From Ruminococcaceae bacterium UBA7212 (GTDB lineage: Bacteria > Bacillota > Clostridia > Oscillospirales > Acutalibacteraceae): DNA of 64,000 nucleotides. Where the stretch lies: the NCBI GenBank assembly GCA_002490525.1, contig DKUE01000005.1, forward strand, positions 1 to 64,000, written 5' to 3'. Position numbers and translations under genes: made by a program. Shown here piece by piece: positions 1 to 9,771 of this stretch (positions are counted from its first letter, which is position 1; each line of letters opens with the position of its first letter). Below the pieces are notes generated by a model. It searched no databases. It was not told the origin of the DNA and worked only from the letters and a program-made list of their open reading frames with translations.

Positions 1-56
1 TGCGTGCGAATTGCGAAAGCATTATACCATTACATTGTTGGTTTTGCAAGCTTTTT

Positions 57-281
57 TTACCAATCAAAAAAGATTTTTTTTTGCAAATCGAATAATTCCC
101 GCTTTTTTTCTGCAGTCTGTGCGGCATCTGCATGAAAAATGCCGTCAGCATCCCGAAAAACGATATCCCCTTCTGCAACCGGCTCTGTAAAATAAGCACG
201 TGAAACATTTGTAATTTCTTTATTTGCATCCACTAACACAACTGTGTCTTCTTCAATGCGGTCTATGCTCCAAAACTCCAT
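57..281 (-). CDS. DUF3006 domain protein
   Basis: A 74-residue acidic protein resembling the DUF3006 family, a small beta-rich domain often encoded beside secreted ComEC-like hydrolases. The family match rests on the opening Ile-Asp-Arg-Ile-Glu-(Glu/Asp)-X-X-Val-Val-Leu pattern and the central Gly-Asp-(Ile/Val)-Val segment. There is no signal peptide or membrane segment. It starts 3 bp after the stop of the metallo-hydrolase gene, with GGAGAA upstream, so the two are almost surely cotranscribed. The function of the domain is not known; a partner role for the hydrolase is inference from gene order. Confidence 0.75.
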   Translation of the reverse strand: MEFWSIDRIEEDTVVLVDANKEITNVSRAYFTEPVAEGDIVFRDADGIFHADAAQTAEKKRELFDLQKKIFFDW

Positions 282-284
282 ACT

Positions 285-1226
285 CTATTTCTCCGTATGT
301 ACAGCAATTTCCGTACCGTCGCTGGTAATTGCAATTGTACCGTTCCTGTCAGTTCTTCGGTACGCAATGCCCATTGCAGATAACCTCTGTAAGATAGATT
401 CACTCGGCAGGTTATAGCTGTTATCTTCTCCGCAGGAAATCACTGCAAGTTTCGGGGAAACCGATCGAAGATAATTCTCAGCGGAAGAAGTTTTGCTTCC
501 GTGGTGTCCCAATTTTATGACATCCGCCTGCACATCAAACCCGTTTTTTATAATATCGTTTTCTGAAAGTTTTTCCGCATCGCCCTGGAATAAGAAATGT
601 GTTTCACCGTAAGTAACACGAATCACCACAGAGGAATCATTCATTTCCTTATATTCCTTGTTCGGCGCATATATCGAAAAACTGCATCCCGATAAATTGT
701 AGGTATTTCCGGGTTTTGCCGCGATAACCTTTGCGGAACTATCTGCCAGCGCATACAGTAAATCTTCATATACCTTAGATGTCGGCATATTTTCCGTACT
801 GTATCTCGGCATAATGACATTTTCTGTCGGATAATTTTTAATTACATCGTCTGCACTGCCGATGTGGTCGGCGTGTGCATGTGTCAAAATAAGATATTTT
901 AGTTGCATAACATTCTGTGCCTTTAAATAAGCATCTATCGCCGCGTAGGAATCCACATCGCCGGCGTCTATTAAAACAGCTTCATCTCCGCACAGAATCA
1001 AAGCGCTGTCTGCCTGTCCGACATCTATAAAGTGTACGGAAAACGGATATTCAGCGGCATTGACGGTTTGATTCCCACCGCTTAAACGAAATATATCGCT
1101 CCAAGAAGGCAAGCCAAGCTTTGGAAAATAGGTAATCAGTAACGCCAAAACACCAACGCAAACCAAAGCCGCAATTTGAAGAAGGCGAAATTTACGTTTT
1201 TTGTTTGGGCTTGCGTGTTTTGCCAT
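285..1226 (-). CDS. ComEC/Rec2-like metallo-beta-lactamase-fold hydrolase, exported
   Basis: A 313-residue metallo-beta-lactamase-fold protein. A basic N-terminus and one hydrophobic segment (about residues 15-35) suggest export or membrane anchoring. The fold then starts at 'VHFIDVGQADS', the opening typical of ComEC C-terminal domains, and has the zinc site THAHADH near residue 117, a later QGDA, and GHHGS near residue 240. It lacks the ComEC channel, so it belongs to the free-standing ComEC-like hydrolases, thought to be nucleases or phosphodiesterases outside the membrane. The substrate cannot be told. GGAGGG lies 8 nt before the ATG. The first 35 bp overlap the end of the YgiQ gene, which argues for one transcript. 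Confidence 0.85.
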   Translation of the reverse strand: MAKHASPNKKRKFRLLQIAALVCVGVLALLITYFPKLGLPSWSDIFRLSGGNQTVNAAEYPFSVHFIDVGQADSALILCGDEAVLIDAGDVDSYAAIDAYLKAQNVMQLKYLILTHAHADHIGSADDVIKNYPTENVIMPRYSTENMPTSKVYEDLLYALADSSAKVIAAKPGNTYNLSGCSFSIYAPNKEYKEMNDSSVVIRVTYGETHFLFQGDAEKLSENDIIKNGFDVQADVIKLGHHGSKTSSAENYLRSVSPKLAVISCGEDNSYNLPSESILQRLSAMGIAYRRTDRNGTIAITSDGTEIAVHTEK

Positions 1227-3075
1227 TTCTTTTCCCTCCGCGGTACTGTGATTTTTGCGGGATAGATACTGCTTTTACGGAACCACGCATCGGACGGATT
1301 AAACAATTTTCCCCCACCCCGATTAAATCCGTGCGTCCCGCCCTTTTTAATGCTTCCGCTACAAGTACATAATTTTTCGGATTAAAATATTGCATCAGCG
1401 CGCGCTGCATCGCTTTATCATGCGGAGATTTCGCAACATATACAGGCTTTAATGTGTACGGGTCTAATTCCGTATAAAACATTGCAGTTGCAATCGTTCC
1501 GGGTGTCGGATAAAAATCCTGTACTTGCTCGGGGTGCAAATGCTCTTTTTTGATAAACAGTGCCAGCTCCACAGCGTCCTGCAAGGTTGCGCCCGGATGT
1601 GAGGACATCAAATACGGTACAAGGTATTGTTCTTTGCCGATTTTCTTTGTGTAGTCAAAATATTTGCGCGCAAACCGAAGATAAGCCTCTATATGCGGTT
1701 TTCCCATTTTGTCAAGCACTGCCGCCGAACAATGCTCGGGAGCGACTTTGAGCTGTCCGCTGACATGATGCTCCACAAGCTCCTTGAAAAATGCGTCCGA
1801 AGCGTCTTCCAGCATATAATCATAACGTATCCCCGAACGAATAAAGACTTTTTTCACCTTCGGGAGCATGCGGACGGCACGCAGAATATCTAAATACTCT
1901 GACTGGTCCGCTTGTAGTGCAGGGCATGCGGACGGCGCTAAGCATTTTTTTCCCTTGCAAAGTCCCAACTGCTCTTGCTTAGCACAAGACGGATAACGAA
2001 AGTTTGCCGTCGGACCGCCTATATCATGAATATACCCTTTAAAATCAGGCATTTGCGTAATCTGTTTTGCTTCCGCAAGAATGGATTCCTTGCTTCTGGA
2101 GGTAACATAACGTCCTTGATGAAAAGCAAGAGAGCAGAAATTACAGGCGCCAAAACAACCGCGGTTATGCGTGATAGAAAATTTAACTTCCTCAATTCCC
2201 GGCACACCGCCGTCCTTTTCATAAATAGGATGATATTGCCGCGTATAAGGCAATGCATAAACAGCGTCTAACTCGTTGCGCGTCAGCGGCGGCATAGGCG
2301 GGTTTTGCACTAACATCATTTTACCGTGTCGCTGCCGCAGCATCTTGCCTCGAATGTGGTCCTGTTCGTCCTGCTCTATGCGACAGGAAATCGCATACTC
2401 CCGCTTGGATTTCAGCGTATTTTCATAAGACGGACATTCTGTGCAAAACGGCGTCTTCGCTACAGGCACCGCATAGCAAGTGCCGAGGATGTCGTGCATA
2501 GTATGAATACTTTCGCCCGCATGCAGACGGTTTGCAATTTCAACAGTTTGTTTTTCGCCCATACCGTATGAAATTAAATCCGCACCGGAATCGAACAAGA
2601 TGGACGGACGAATTACGTCATCCCAATAGTCGTAATGTGCAAAACGCCGCAAAGAAGCCTCTAAACCGCCGATGACTATTGGTACATCCCCGAATACTTC
2701 GCGGATTTTTTTGCAGTAGACAATAACCGCTCTGTCCGGCCGCTTACCGATTTTTCCGCCCGGAGAATAAGCATCCGTATGCCGTCTTTTTTTGGCTACA
2801 CTGTAATGTGCCACCATAGAGTCAATATTTCCCGATGATACAAAAAAACCGAGACGCGGGTGCCCGAAGCGCTGAAAATCGGCAGAGTTCTCTACATTCG
2901 GTTGGGAAAGAACCGCTACCTTATAGCCGTTTGCTTCCAATACTCGGGTAATAATTGCCGCCCCGAAGCTGGGATGGTCAACGTATGCATCACCGGTTAC
3001 ATAAATAAAATCAACCTGCGTCCAGCCGCGAAGCTGCATATCCTTGCGGGAAATAGGTAAAAACTGTGTCGGCAT
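1192..3075 (-). CDS. YgiQ family radical SAM protein
   Basis: A 627-residue radical SAM enzyme of the YgiQ type. The N-terminus (from 'MPTQFLPIS') and the 'VIGGLEASLRRFAHYDYW' block are family signatures. The [4Fe-4S] motif is C-X3-C-X2-C in 'RGCFGACNFCS' near residue 310. A cysteine-rich segment around residue 380 and a basic, Lys/Arg-rich C-terminal tail are also usual for the family. Family members are about 600-730 residues, so this is full length. Its reaction is not known. GGAGAG precedes the ATG, and the stop of the upstream ftsK gene is 3 bp away, placing it in the tepA-ftsK transcript. Confidence 0.9.
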   Translation of the reverse strand: MPTQFLPISRKDMQLRGWTQVDFIYVTGDAYVDHPSFGAAIITRVLEANGYKVAVLSQPNVENSADFQRFGHPRLGFFVSSGNIDSMVAHYSVAKKRRHTDAYSPGGKIGKRPDRAVIVYCKKIREVFGDVPIVIGGLEASLRRFAHYDYWDDVIRPSILFDSGADLISYGMGEKQTVEIANRLHAGESIHTMHDILGTCYAVPVAKTPFCTECPSYENTLKSKREYAISCRIEQDEQDHIRGKMLRQRHGKMMLVQNPPMPPLTRNELDAVYALPYTRQYHPIYEKDGGVPGIEEVKFSITHNRGCFGACNFCSLAFHQGRYVTSRSKESILAEAKQITQMPDFKGYIHDIGGPTANFRYPSCAKQEQLGLCKGKKCLAPSACPALQADQSEYLDILRAVRMLPKVKKVFIRSGIRYDYMLEDASDAFFKELVEHHVSGQLKVAPEHCSAAVLDKMGKPHIEAYLRFARKYFDYTKKIGKEQYLVPYLMSSHPGATLQDAVELALFIKKEHLHPEQVQDFYPTPGTIATAMFYTELDPYTLKPVYVAKSPHDKAMQRALMQYFNPKNYVLVAEALKRAGRTDLIGVGENCLIRPMRGSVKAVSIPQKSQYRGGKRNGKTRKPKQKT

Positions 3076-3078
3076 AGT

Positions 3079-5607
3079 TTACTCTCCGTTTGCATCTGAC
3101 GGTGATTCCGCATTGTCGCTGTAATCACGCGAGGCCCCGCCCTGTGCCAGCGCATTCATCTCATACCATTGCTGTTTCGAAATTAAAACCTTGCGCGGCT
3201 TACTGCCCTCATACGGTCCGATAATGCCGCGTTCTTCCAAGTTGTCAATAATTCGCGCCGCACGCGCATACCCGAGTTTCAGCTTGCGCTGCAACAATGT
3301 GGTTGATGCCATTTGTGCATCCACAACCACTTCAATGGCTTTCGGAATCATTTCATCAGCTTCGTGTTCATCGTCTCCGTCATCCGCCGAGGCACTGCTC
3401 TTTTTCTTATCCTGCGCAGACTGCCGCTCAATTTCCTGCATGACATCATCATCATAGGCAGACTGCTCCTGACCCTTGATATACTCCACAACGGTTTCCA
3501 CCTCTTTATCAGATAGGAAACAGCCCTGAATACGAATCGGCTTTGCGATGCCGACAGGATAAAACAGCATATCGCCGTTGCCGAGTAATTTTTCCGCACC
3601 TGCCGCATCAATGATGGTTCTCGAGTCAATCTGCGAGGAAACCTTTAAGGAAAGACGGCTCGGAATATTTGCTTTGATAAGACCTGTAATGACATCCACA
3701 GACGGTCTTTGCGTTGCAATCACCAAATGCATGCCTGCTGCACGCGCCATCTGTGCCAATCGGCAAATGGAATCCTCTACCTCATGCGGCGCCGCCATCA
3801 TTAAGTCTGACAATTCATCAATAAAAATCACGATTTGCGGCATTTTCTTTTGCCCGATGCTTTCACAAATGCTGTTATAGCCGCTGATGTCTCGCACGTT
3901 ATTGTCAGAGAAGGTTTTATAACGCGTCAGCATCTCCGTAACTGCCCACGCAAGGGCACCCGAAGCCTTTCGGGGATCGGAGACCACAGGTACAATCAAG
4001 TGCGGTATGCCGTTGTATACCGTAAATTCAACCTGCTTCGGGTCAATCATCAGAAGCTTGACTTCATCAGGTGTGGCGTTATATAAAATGCTGACAATCA
4101 TGGCGTTTAAGCACACGGATTTACCGGAACCCGTTGTACCTGCGACCAGCAAGTGCGGCATTTTGGCAAGGTCTGCGTATGTACAGTTGCCTGCAATATC
4201 TTTGCCGAGTGCCACAAATAATTTAGACTTTGCCGATTTATATTGCGGTGTATCTACGATTTCGCGCAACGTGACCGTCGCACGGTTTTTATTCGGCACC
4301 TCAATACCGACTGCTGCTTTATTTGGAATCGGCGCTTCGATACGAATGCCGCCCGCGGCAAGATTTAAAGCAATGTCGTCTGATAAATTGGTAATACGAC
4401 TGATTTTTACACCGGCCGCAGGCTGAATTTCATATCGCGTAACCGAAGGACCGCGGCAGATATCCACAATACGCGTTTCCACGCCAAAGCTTTTTAAAGT
4501 ATCCACAAGTTTTGTTGCGTTTGCCTTTAACTCATCCTCGTATTTTAAACTGCGCGTATTGGTATTGACGGCAAGACAGGAGAGGGGCGGTTTTTCATAG
4601 GCTTTTGCAGGAGCCTCATCTTCTTCCGATTCTGTATGTGAATTGGCAACGGCTGCTGTCTGCGGTTTGTCCTTATCCGCATGTTCTGCCGGCACGGTAA
4701 TGTCTTCAGCGGTCGGCACGGGCTTTGGTTCGGGACCTTTCATTTTATTGATAATGTCATCCAGCAAAATCGGTTTCTGTTTTTCTTCCTCTTCTGCTAT
4801 ATCCGTCGGAGTGCTCTCTGCTGCATCCAAGTCCGTGGCTTCTGTATTTTCCGTGCGCTCCTCGGTCGAAGCTTCCTTTTTTTTGCGCGGGAATTTTTTA
4901 ACAATTTTATCCTCTGCTATGCCTTCGGGTCCGAGATCCACATCCACATTGAAATTTCTTTCGCGCTGTCTTGTGATTTGCTCAATTTTTTCTTCACGGT
5001 ATTCATTGGCTTTTTGCACAGGCTTTGCTACCCCGCGGAACAGCTTAATCAGTGTGGTACCCGTCATCAGCATTACACAAAGAAATATCAAAATCAAAAC
5101 AACGGCAATTGCTGCAGCTTTGCCGCTTCCTGTCATCAGCAAAATCAGTCCGCCGAAAACAGCACCGACCGCACCGCTGCCGAGACAAGAATTATCATAG
5201 CGGAATACATCATATGCATCTGCAATATCCGATAAGAAATCTACTGTACCGTTGAACGAAAAAATATGTACAGCACTTGCAATCAGAACAATCAGTGCGA
5301 ATGCTTCTCCGACTTTAAAACCGACTTTTTCGGCAGTTTTATCCAGTGTTGTCATAACGGCGACATAAATCAGTAAAAGCGGGATTACAAATGCACAAAA
5401 GCCAAACAATCCAAAGGAAAAATTGCGTAATCCGCCCCAAAGTCCGCCGCCGGGTATAAATGTGATACACAAACCAAACAATGCCGTACAAAACAGAATA
5501 ATCGCGGCAACCTGTTTGTTTGCCGCCGTGCGCTCAGCGTTTTTTTCACCCGCTTTGCCGCTCTTCCTCTGCGGTTTTCTTTGCGGTGTTTTTTTCTTTT
5601 CTGCCAT
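3079..5607 (-). CDS. ftsK: DNA translocase FtsK/SpoIIIE
   Basis: ATP-driven DNA pump acting at the division or sporulation septum to clear chromosome from the closing membrane. The 842-residue product has a basic N-terminus, four hydrophobic helices (about residues 30-200), a charged low-complexity linker to about 350, then the motor with Walker A GTTGSGKS near residue 495 and Walker B '[11 protein letters not shown]'. A C-terminal winged-helix gamma domain ('[24 protein letters not shown]') reads the polar DNA signals. The frame is open 14 codons further upstream, but GGAGGAG sits 9 nt before the internal ATG at 5607, so I take that start. tepA lies just upstream, the same order as tepA-spoIIIE in Bacillus, which supports the SpoIIIE assignment. 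Confidence 0.93.
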   Translation of the reverse strand: MAEKKKTPQRKPQRKSGKAGEKNAERTAANKQVAAIILFCTALFGLCITFIPGGGLWGGLRNFSFGLFGFCAFVIPLLLIYVAVMTTLDKTAEKVGFKVGEAFALIVLIASAVHIFSFNGTVDFLSDIADAYDVFRYDNSCLGSGAVGAVFGGLILLMTGSGKAAAIAVVLILIFLCVMLMTGTTLIKLFRGVAKPVQKANEYREEKIEQITRQRERNFNVDVDLGPEGIAEDKIVKKFPRKKKEASTEERTENTEATDLDAAESTPTDIAEEEEKQKPILLDDIINKMKGPEPKPVPTAEDITVPAEHADKDKPQTAAVANSHTESEEDEAPAKAYEKPPLSCLAVNTNTRSLKYEDELKANATKLVDTLKSFGVETRIVDICRGPSVTRYEIQPAAGVKISRITNLSDDIALNLAAGGIRIEAPIPNKAAVGIEVPNKNRATVTLREIVDTPQYKSAKSKLFVALGKDIAGNCTYADLAKMPHLLVAGTTGSGKSVCLNAMIVSILYNATPDEVKLLMIDPKQVEFTVYNGIPHLIVPVVSDPRKASGALAWAVTEMLTRYKTFSDNNVRDISGYNSICESIGQKKMPQIVIFIDELSDLMMAAPHEVEDSICRLAQMARAAGMHLVIATQRPSVDVITGLIKANIPSRLSLKVSSQIDSRTIIDAAGAEKLLGNGDMLFYPVGIAKPIRIQGCFLSDKEVETVVEYIKGQEQSAYDDDVMQEIERQSAQDKKKSSASADDGDDEHEADEMIPKAIEVVVDAQMASTTLLQRKLKLGYARAARIIDNLEERGIIGPYEGSKPRKVLISKQQWYEMNALAQGGASRDYSDNAESPSDANGE

Positions 5608-5645
5608 ATATTTTTTCTCCTCCGAAAAGTTTGAAGTCTTTCTGT

Positions 5646-6410
5646 TCATTCTTTATTTTCCGAAATCATACCGTACAAGCAATGCAACGCATCCGACAAG
5701 CTGCCGAGACAGTCAATCATACCGGATTCCACAGCAGTTTTTCCGTCCAGCACTGAGCCGACATCCGTTGCAAGCTCACCGGTTGCCAGCATATATTCAC
5801 GAAACTTTTCAGCTGTCATTGCTGAATTGCGTGTGACAAATTCAACAATACGCTCCTGCATCTTTTGAAAATATGAAAAGGTCTGTGGCACACCGAGTAC
5901 TAAGCCGTTCATACGCACAGGGTGCACGGTCATGGTCGCAGAAGGAACAATAAACGATTTCTTTGCCGATACAGCCAAAGGAACGCCGATAGAATGACCG
6001 CCGCCCAGTACCAGAGAAACTGTCGGTGTTTCCATACCGCTAATCAGTTCCGCAATGGCAAGACCGGCTTCAATATCGCCGCCTACAGTGTTCAGTATGA
6101 CAATCAGACCTTCAATTTCACTGCTTTCCTCAATCGCAACCAACTGCGGAATGACATGTTCATATTTTGTCGTTTTATTCTGTGCAGAAAGCGTATAATG
6201 CCCTTCAATCTGCCCGATAATGGTTAGACAGTGAATCAAGTGACCGTCTTTTGAAACCGTAATCGAGCCTGTTTCCACAATTTGCCGAATAGAGGATTCC
6301 GCCGGCAATTCCTCCGCATCCTCTTCTGCATTGTCCGATTCATCTTCCTGCAAATAGAAATTGCGATTCATCATGGTATAAAATAGATCGTTTTTTTGTT
6401 TTTTTCGCAT
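5646..6410 (-). CDS. tepA: TepA-like ClpP-family peptidase
   Basis: A 254-residue ClpP-fold serine peptidase of the TepA (YmfB) family, a cytoplasmic protein linked in Bacillus to protein export and signal-peptide clearance. The core '[12 protein letters not shown]' through '[12 protein letters not shown]' is close to Bacillus TepA as I recall it. Likely nucleophile Ser140 is in GGGHSIG and likely His163 in TVHPVR, the ClpP positions. The acidic N-terminal 40 residues are variable. GGAGGA precedes the ATG. It is the first gene of the leftward tepA-ftsK-ygiQ-hydrolase-DUF3006 run. The third catalytic residue was not assigned. Confidence 0.9.
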   Translation of the reverse strand: MRKKQKNDLFYTMMNRNFYLQEDESDNAEEDAEELPAESSIRQIVETGSITVSKDGHLIHCLTIIGQIEGHYTLSAQNKTTKYEHVIPQLVAIEESSEIEGLIVILNTVGGDIEAGLAIAELISGMETPTVSLVLGGGHSIGVPLAVSAKKSFIVPSATMTVHPVRMNGLVLGVPQTFSYFQKMQERIVEFVTRNSAMTAEKFREYMLATGELATDVGSVLDGKTAVESGMIDCLGSLSDALHCLYGMISENKE

Positions 6411-6530
6411 TCCTGATTCCTCCGCCGTGAAATATATTTAGTATGTGCGGATAAATCGGGAATTATTTTGCGCAAAATATTGTATCATAAAAACTTATAA
6501 TTATCAATATCCCGATAAACAGAAAAAATC

Positions 6531-6550
6531 ATTGTCAGTTTATTGACAAT
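6531..6550. promoter_or_regulatory. Candidate Rex operator upstream of acn
   Basis: A perfect inverted repeat, ATTGTCA-N6-TGACAAT, with 7-bp arms. Its inner 18 bp (TTGT...ACAA) match the clostridial Rex consensus TTGTTAA-N4-TTAACAA at all but three fixed positions. The right arm contains the -35 box of the acn promoter, so a bound repressor would block RNA polymerase. rex is the third gene of the same run, so autoregulation by NADH/NAD+ ratio is a reasonable inference. Confidence 0.55.
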
Positions 6551-6571
6551 CGGGCTTTATAGGATTAGAAT
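6543..6571 (+). promoter_or_regulatory. Sigma-A promoter of acn-icd-rex
   Basis: TTGACA (6543-6548), a 17-bp spacer and TAGAAT (6566-6571). This is the best sigma-A match in the 212-bp gap and lies about 45 bp before the acn AGGAG and ATG. Confidence 0.8.
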
Positions 6572-6622
6572 ATATATATAAGTTTGTTAAAAATTTGAAA
6601 AAGTTAGGAGATAATCAAAACA

Positions 6623-8554
6623 ATGGGATTAACTGTTGCACAAAAATTGATTCAAACGCATTTGGTCAGCGGTGACATGACTGTCGGTAGCGAAGTTGGG
6701 TTGAAAATTGACCAAACCTTAACACAGGATGCCACGGGAACCATGGCGTATTTAGAATTTGAGGCAATGGGTGTAGAACGTGTTAAAACGGAGCTTTCTG
6801 TCGCCTATATCGACCACAACACACTGCAAACCGGATTTGAAAACGCGGATGACCATCGCTTTATTCAATCGGTGGCGAAAAAACGTGGGATTCGTTTCTC
6901 CCGCCCCGGTAACGGAATTTGCCATCAGGTACATTTAGAACGTTACGGCAAGCCGGGCAAAACGCTGATTGGTTCGGACAGCCATACCCCCACAGGCGGC
7001 GGTATCGGTATGCTTGCCATGGGCGCGGGCGGCTTGGATGTCGCCGTTGCCATGGGTGGCGGTACATACTATATCACCATGCCGAAAATTGTCAATGTGC
7101 ATTTAACAGGTAAACTGAACCCGTATGTTGCGGCAAAGGATATTATCTTGGAAGTCCTGCGCCGTATGACCGTTAAGGGCGGCGTTGGAAAAATTATTGA
7201 ATATACTGGTGAAGGTGTAACAACACTGTCTGTGCCTGAGCGTGCTACCATTACCAATATGGGCGCCGAGCTCGGCGCAACAACGTCCGTATTCCCCTCG
7301 GATGATGTGACAAGAGCCTTCTTAGCAGCACAAAGCCGTGAAGAAGATTGGACAGAGCTTAAGGCGGATGCCGATGCGGTTTATGATGAAACAATTGAAA
7401 TTGATTTGTCCGCACTGGCGCCGATGGCGGCAATGCCGCACATGCCCGATCGCGTAAAATCCGTAACGGAAATCGGTAAAATCAAGATAGACCAGGTTTG
7501 TATCGGTTCCTGTACCAACTCCTCTTTGATGGATATGCTCAAGGTTGCTGCTATTCTCAAGGGTAAAACCGTTTGTCCGTCGGTCAGTTTGTCTATCGCC
7601 CCCGGTTCTAAGCAGGTACTCAATATGCTCGCCAAAAACGGCGCGCTTTCCGACATGATTGACGCGGGCGCCCGTATTTTGGAAAGTGCCTGCGGTCCCT
7701 GCATCGGTATGGGACAATCCCCGAATTCCGCCGGTGTTTCTCTGCGCACCTTTAACCGTAACTTTGAAGGGCGTTCCGGAACAGCTGATGCCGGCATTTA
7801 TTTGGTCAGCCCTGAGGTGGCCGCTTATTCCGCATTGACCGGTGTTCTCTCTGATCCGCGTGAACTCGGTGCGGCACTCGACATTCAAATGCCTGAAAAG
7901 TTTGAGATTAACGATAATATGGTGGCACTTCCCGCTTCTCCTAAAGAAGCACAAGATGTTGAAGTCCTGTACGGTCCGAACATTAAGCCGTTCCCGACCA
8001 CGGAAGCCTTACCCGATTCGCTGACAGCAAAAGCGGTTTTGAAAGTCGGCGATGATATTACAACCGACCACATCATGCCCGCAGGCGCAAAAATTCTCCC
8101 CTACCGTTCTAATATTCCGCATCTTTCACAGTTCTGTTTCGCGGTGTGTGATAAAACTTTTGCCGAACGCTGTAAGGCAGAAGGAAAAGGTTTTGTCATC
8201 GGCGGCGCAAACTACGGGCAAGGTTCTTCCCGCGAGCATGCAGCACTCGTTCCGCTGTATCTCGGTGTAAAAGCAGTTATTACTAAATCGTTTGCAAGAA
8301 TTCATTGCGCAAACTTGATTAACGCAGGTATTCTGCCGTTAAATTTCAGCGATGAATCGGATTATGACAAAATTTCACAGGGAGACGAATTAAGCCTGTC
8401 CGACATTAAAGATGAAATTTTAAACGGTAAGCCTGTTACGCTACAAAATTTAACCACTGGTGATACTTATGTATTAAAATATGAGCTTTCCAAACGGCAA
8501 AAGGATATTATTTTGGCGGGCGGACTGCTGAATTACACCAGAGAATCTTTATAA
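6623..8554 (+). CDS. acn: Aconitate hydratase
   Basis: [4Fe-4S] enzyme converting citrate to isocitrate in the cytoplasm. The 643-residue length fits the shorter aconitase type of anaerobes (large AcnA enzymes are near 900). Cluster ligands are the Cys of 'CIGSCTNSS' near residue 293 and the two Cys of 'ACGPCIGMGQ' near residues 356-359. The SDSHTPTGGGIG block at about 118 and the C-terminal swivel-domain motif 'GGANYGQGSSREHAALVP' are intact. AGGAGAT precedes the ATG. It heads a run with isocitrate dehydrogenase (36 bp later) and rex, a pairing that provides 2-oxoglutarate for glutamate synthesis rather than a respiratory cycle (inference). Confidence 0.95.
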   Translation: MGLTVAQKLIQTHLVSGDMTVGSEVGLKIDQTLTQDATGTMAYLEFEAMGVERVKTELSVAYIDHNTLQTGFENADDHRFIQSVAKKRGIRFSRPGNGICHQVHLERYGKPGKTLIGSDSHTPTGGGIGMLAMGAGGLDVAVAMGGGTYYITMPKIVNVHLTGKLNPYVAAKDIILEVLRRMTVKGGVGKIIEYTGEGVTTLSVPERATITNMGAELGATTSVFPSDDVTRAFLAAQSREEDWTELKADADAVYDETIEIDLSALAPMAAMPHMPDRVKSVTEIGKIKIDQVCIGSCTNSSLMDMLKVAAILKGKTVCPSVSLSIAPGSKQVLNMLAKNGALSDMIDAGARILESACGPCIGMGQSPNSAGVSLRTFNRNFEGRSGTADAGIYLVSPEVAAYSALTGVLSDPRELGAALDIQMPEKFEINDNMVALPASPKEAQDVEVLYGPNIKPFPTTEALPDSLTAKAVLKVGDDITTDHIMPAGAKILPYRSNIPHLSQFCFAVCDKTFAERCKAEGKGFVIGGANYGQGSSREHAALVPLYLGVKAVITKSFARIHCANLINAGILPLNFSDESDYDKISQGDELSLSDIKDEILNGKPVTLQNLTTGDTYVLKYELSKRQKDIILAGGLLNYTRESL

Positions 8555-8590
8555 TTCATAGACAAAAGCTTTTTTAAGGAGTAACTAACC

Positions 8591-9760
8591 ATGACAGAAG
8601 AAAATTTACAAGCGGCACTCAAAAAGTTTGAAGAACTTGTTCGCGAGCAATCCGCACGTTCCGACCGCATCAAAGCGGAAAAAGAATTTTTGGATTTTGA
8701 CAGCTTGGATAAAATCATCATCGGCGTTTGCGGCGGTGACGGCATCGGACCGATCATCACAAAAGAATCGGCAAGAGTATTGGAATATATGCTGGCAGAC
8801 GAAGTAAAAAGCGGTAAAGTGGAATTCCGCCAAATCGACGGCCTAACTATTGAAAACCGTGTCGCAGTCATGAAAGCCATCCCTGATGACGTTTTGGAAG
8901 AGTTGAAAGCTTGTCATGTCATTTTGAAGGGCCCGACAACGACCCCGCAAGCGGGTGATCCGTGGCCGAATATTGAAAGCGCCAATGTTGCCATGCGCAA
9001 AGCATTGGATTTGTTTGCCAATGTTAGGCCCGTAAAGGTAAAGGAGCAAGGTATTGACTGGACTTTCTTCCGTGAGAATACCGAGGGTGCTTATGCGGTT
9101 GGTTCTAAAGGTGTGAATGTGGATGATGACCTTGCAATTGACTTTGTTGTAACGACCAGTGAAGGCAGTGAAAGAATTGCCAGACTCGCATATGATTATG
9201 CGCGCAAAAACGGCAAAGAGCGTGTTTCCATCATCAATAAAGCTAATGTAATCAAAACAACCGACGGTAAATTCCTGCGTATTTGTAAAAAAGTCGGTGA
9301 GGAATATCCTGATATCACAACAGACGAATGGTATATAGATATTACCACCGCCAAGCTGATTGATGAAAAGCGCAGAAAAGACTTTAAGGTCTTCATTTTA
9401 CCGAATCTATACGGTGATATTATTACAGACGAAGCTGCGGAATTCCAAGGTGGTGTCGGCACGGCAGGAAGTGCTAATCTCGGCAAACGCTATGCGATGT
9501 TTGAGGCAATTCACGGTTCCGCGCCACGTATGGTACGTGAAGGCCGAGGACAGTATGCAGATCCCTGCTCCATGCTTCGTGCCAGTGTTATGCTCCTGTC
9601 ACACATTGGCAAGCAGAAACAGGCAGACTTGTTGGAACGCGCATTGGATATTTGTATGTTTGAAGAGAAAAAGCTGAAAATTACAGGGCGCGAAGACGGC
9701 GCTACCTGTAGCGCATTCGGCGATTATGTTATGGAGACCGTAAAGCGGTTATCTGAATGA
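8591..9760 (+). CDS. icd: Isocitrate/isopropylmalate-family dehydrogenase, probably isocitrate dehydrogenase
   Basis: A 389-residue beta-decarboxylating dehydrogenase that oxidises isocitrate to 2-oxoglutarate and CO2. The family motif 'FFRENTEGAY' (phosphorylation-loop region), a 'VINKANVIKTTDGKF' block and the metal-site 'NLYGDIITDEAAEFQGG' are visible. The first 40 residues are a charged helical extension before the Rossmann-like start 'IIIGVCGGDGIGP'. Isopropylmalate dehydrogenase is the alternative, but the aconitase directly upstream favours isocitrate. Cofactor choice (NAD or NADP) cannot be fixed by eye. AAGGAG precedes the ATG, and rex starts 11 bp after the stop. Confidence 0.88.
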   Translation: MTEENLQAALKKFEELVREQSARSDRIKAEKEFLDFDSLDKIIIGVCGGDGIGPIITKESARVLEYMLADEVKSGKVEFRQIDGLTIENRVAVMKAIPDDVLEELKACHVILKGPTTTPQAGDPWPNIESANVAMRKALDLFANVRPVKVKEQGIDWTFFRENTEGAYAVGSKGVNVDDDLAIDFVVTTSEGSERIARLAYDYARKNGKERVSIINKANVIKTTDGKFLRICKKVGEEYPDITTDEWYIDITTAKLIDEKRRKDFKVFILPNLYGDIITDEAAEFQGGVGTAGSANLGKRYAMFEAIHGSAPRMVREGRGQYADPCSMLRASVMLLSHIGKQKQADLLERALDICMFEEKKLKITGREDGATCSAFGDYVMETVKRLSE

Positions 9761-9771
9761 GGTGAACAGCT

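Noticed and set aside
4643..5235. Two overlapping plus-strand frames of about 185 codons
   Set aside because: Opposite the linker and membrane region of ftsK, without start signals.
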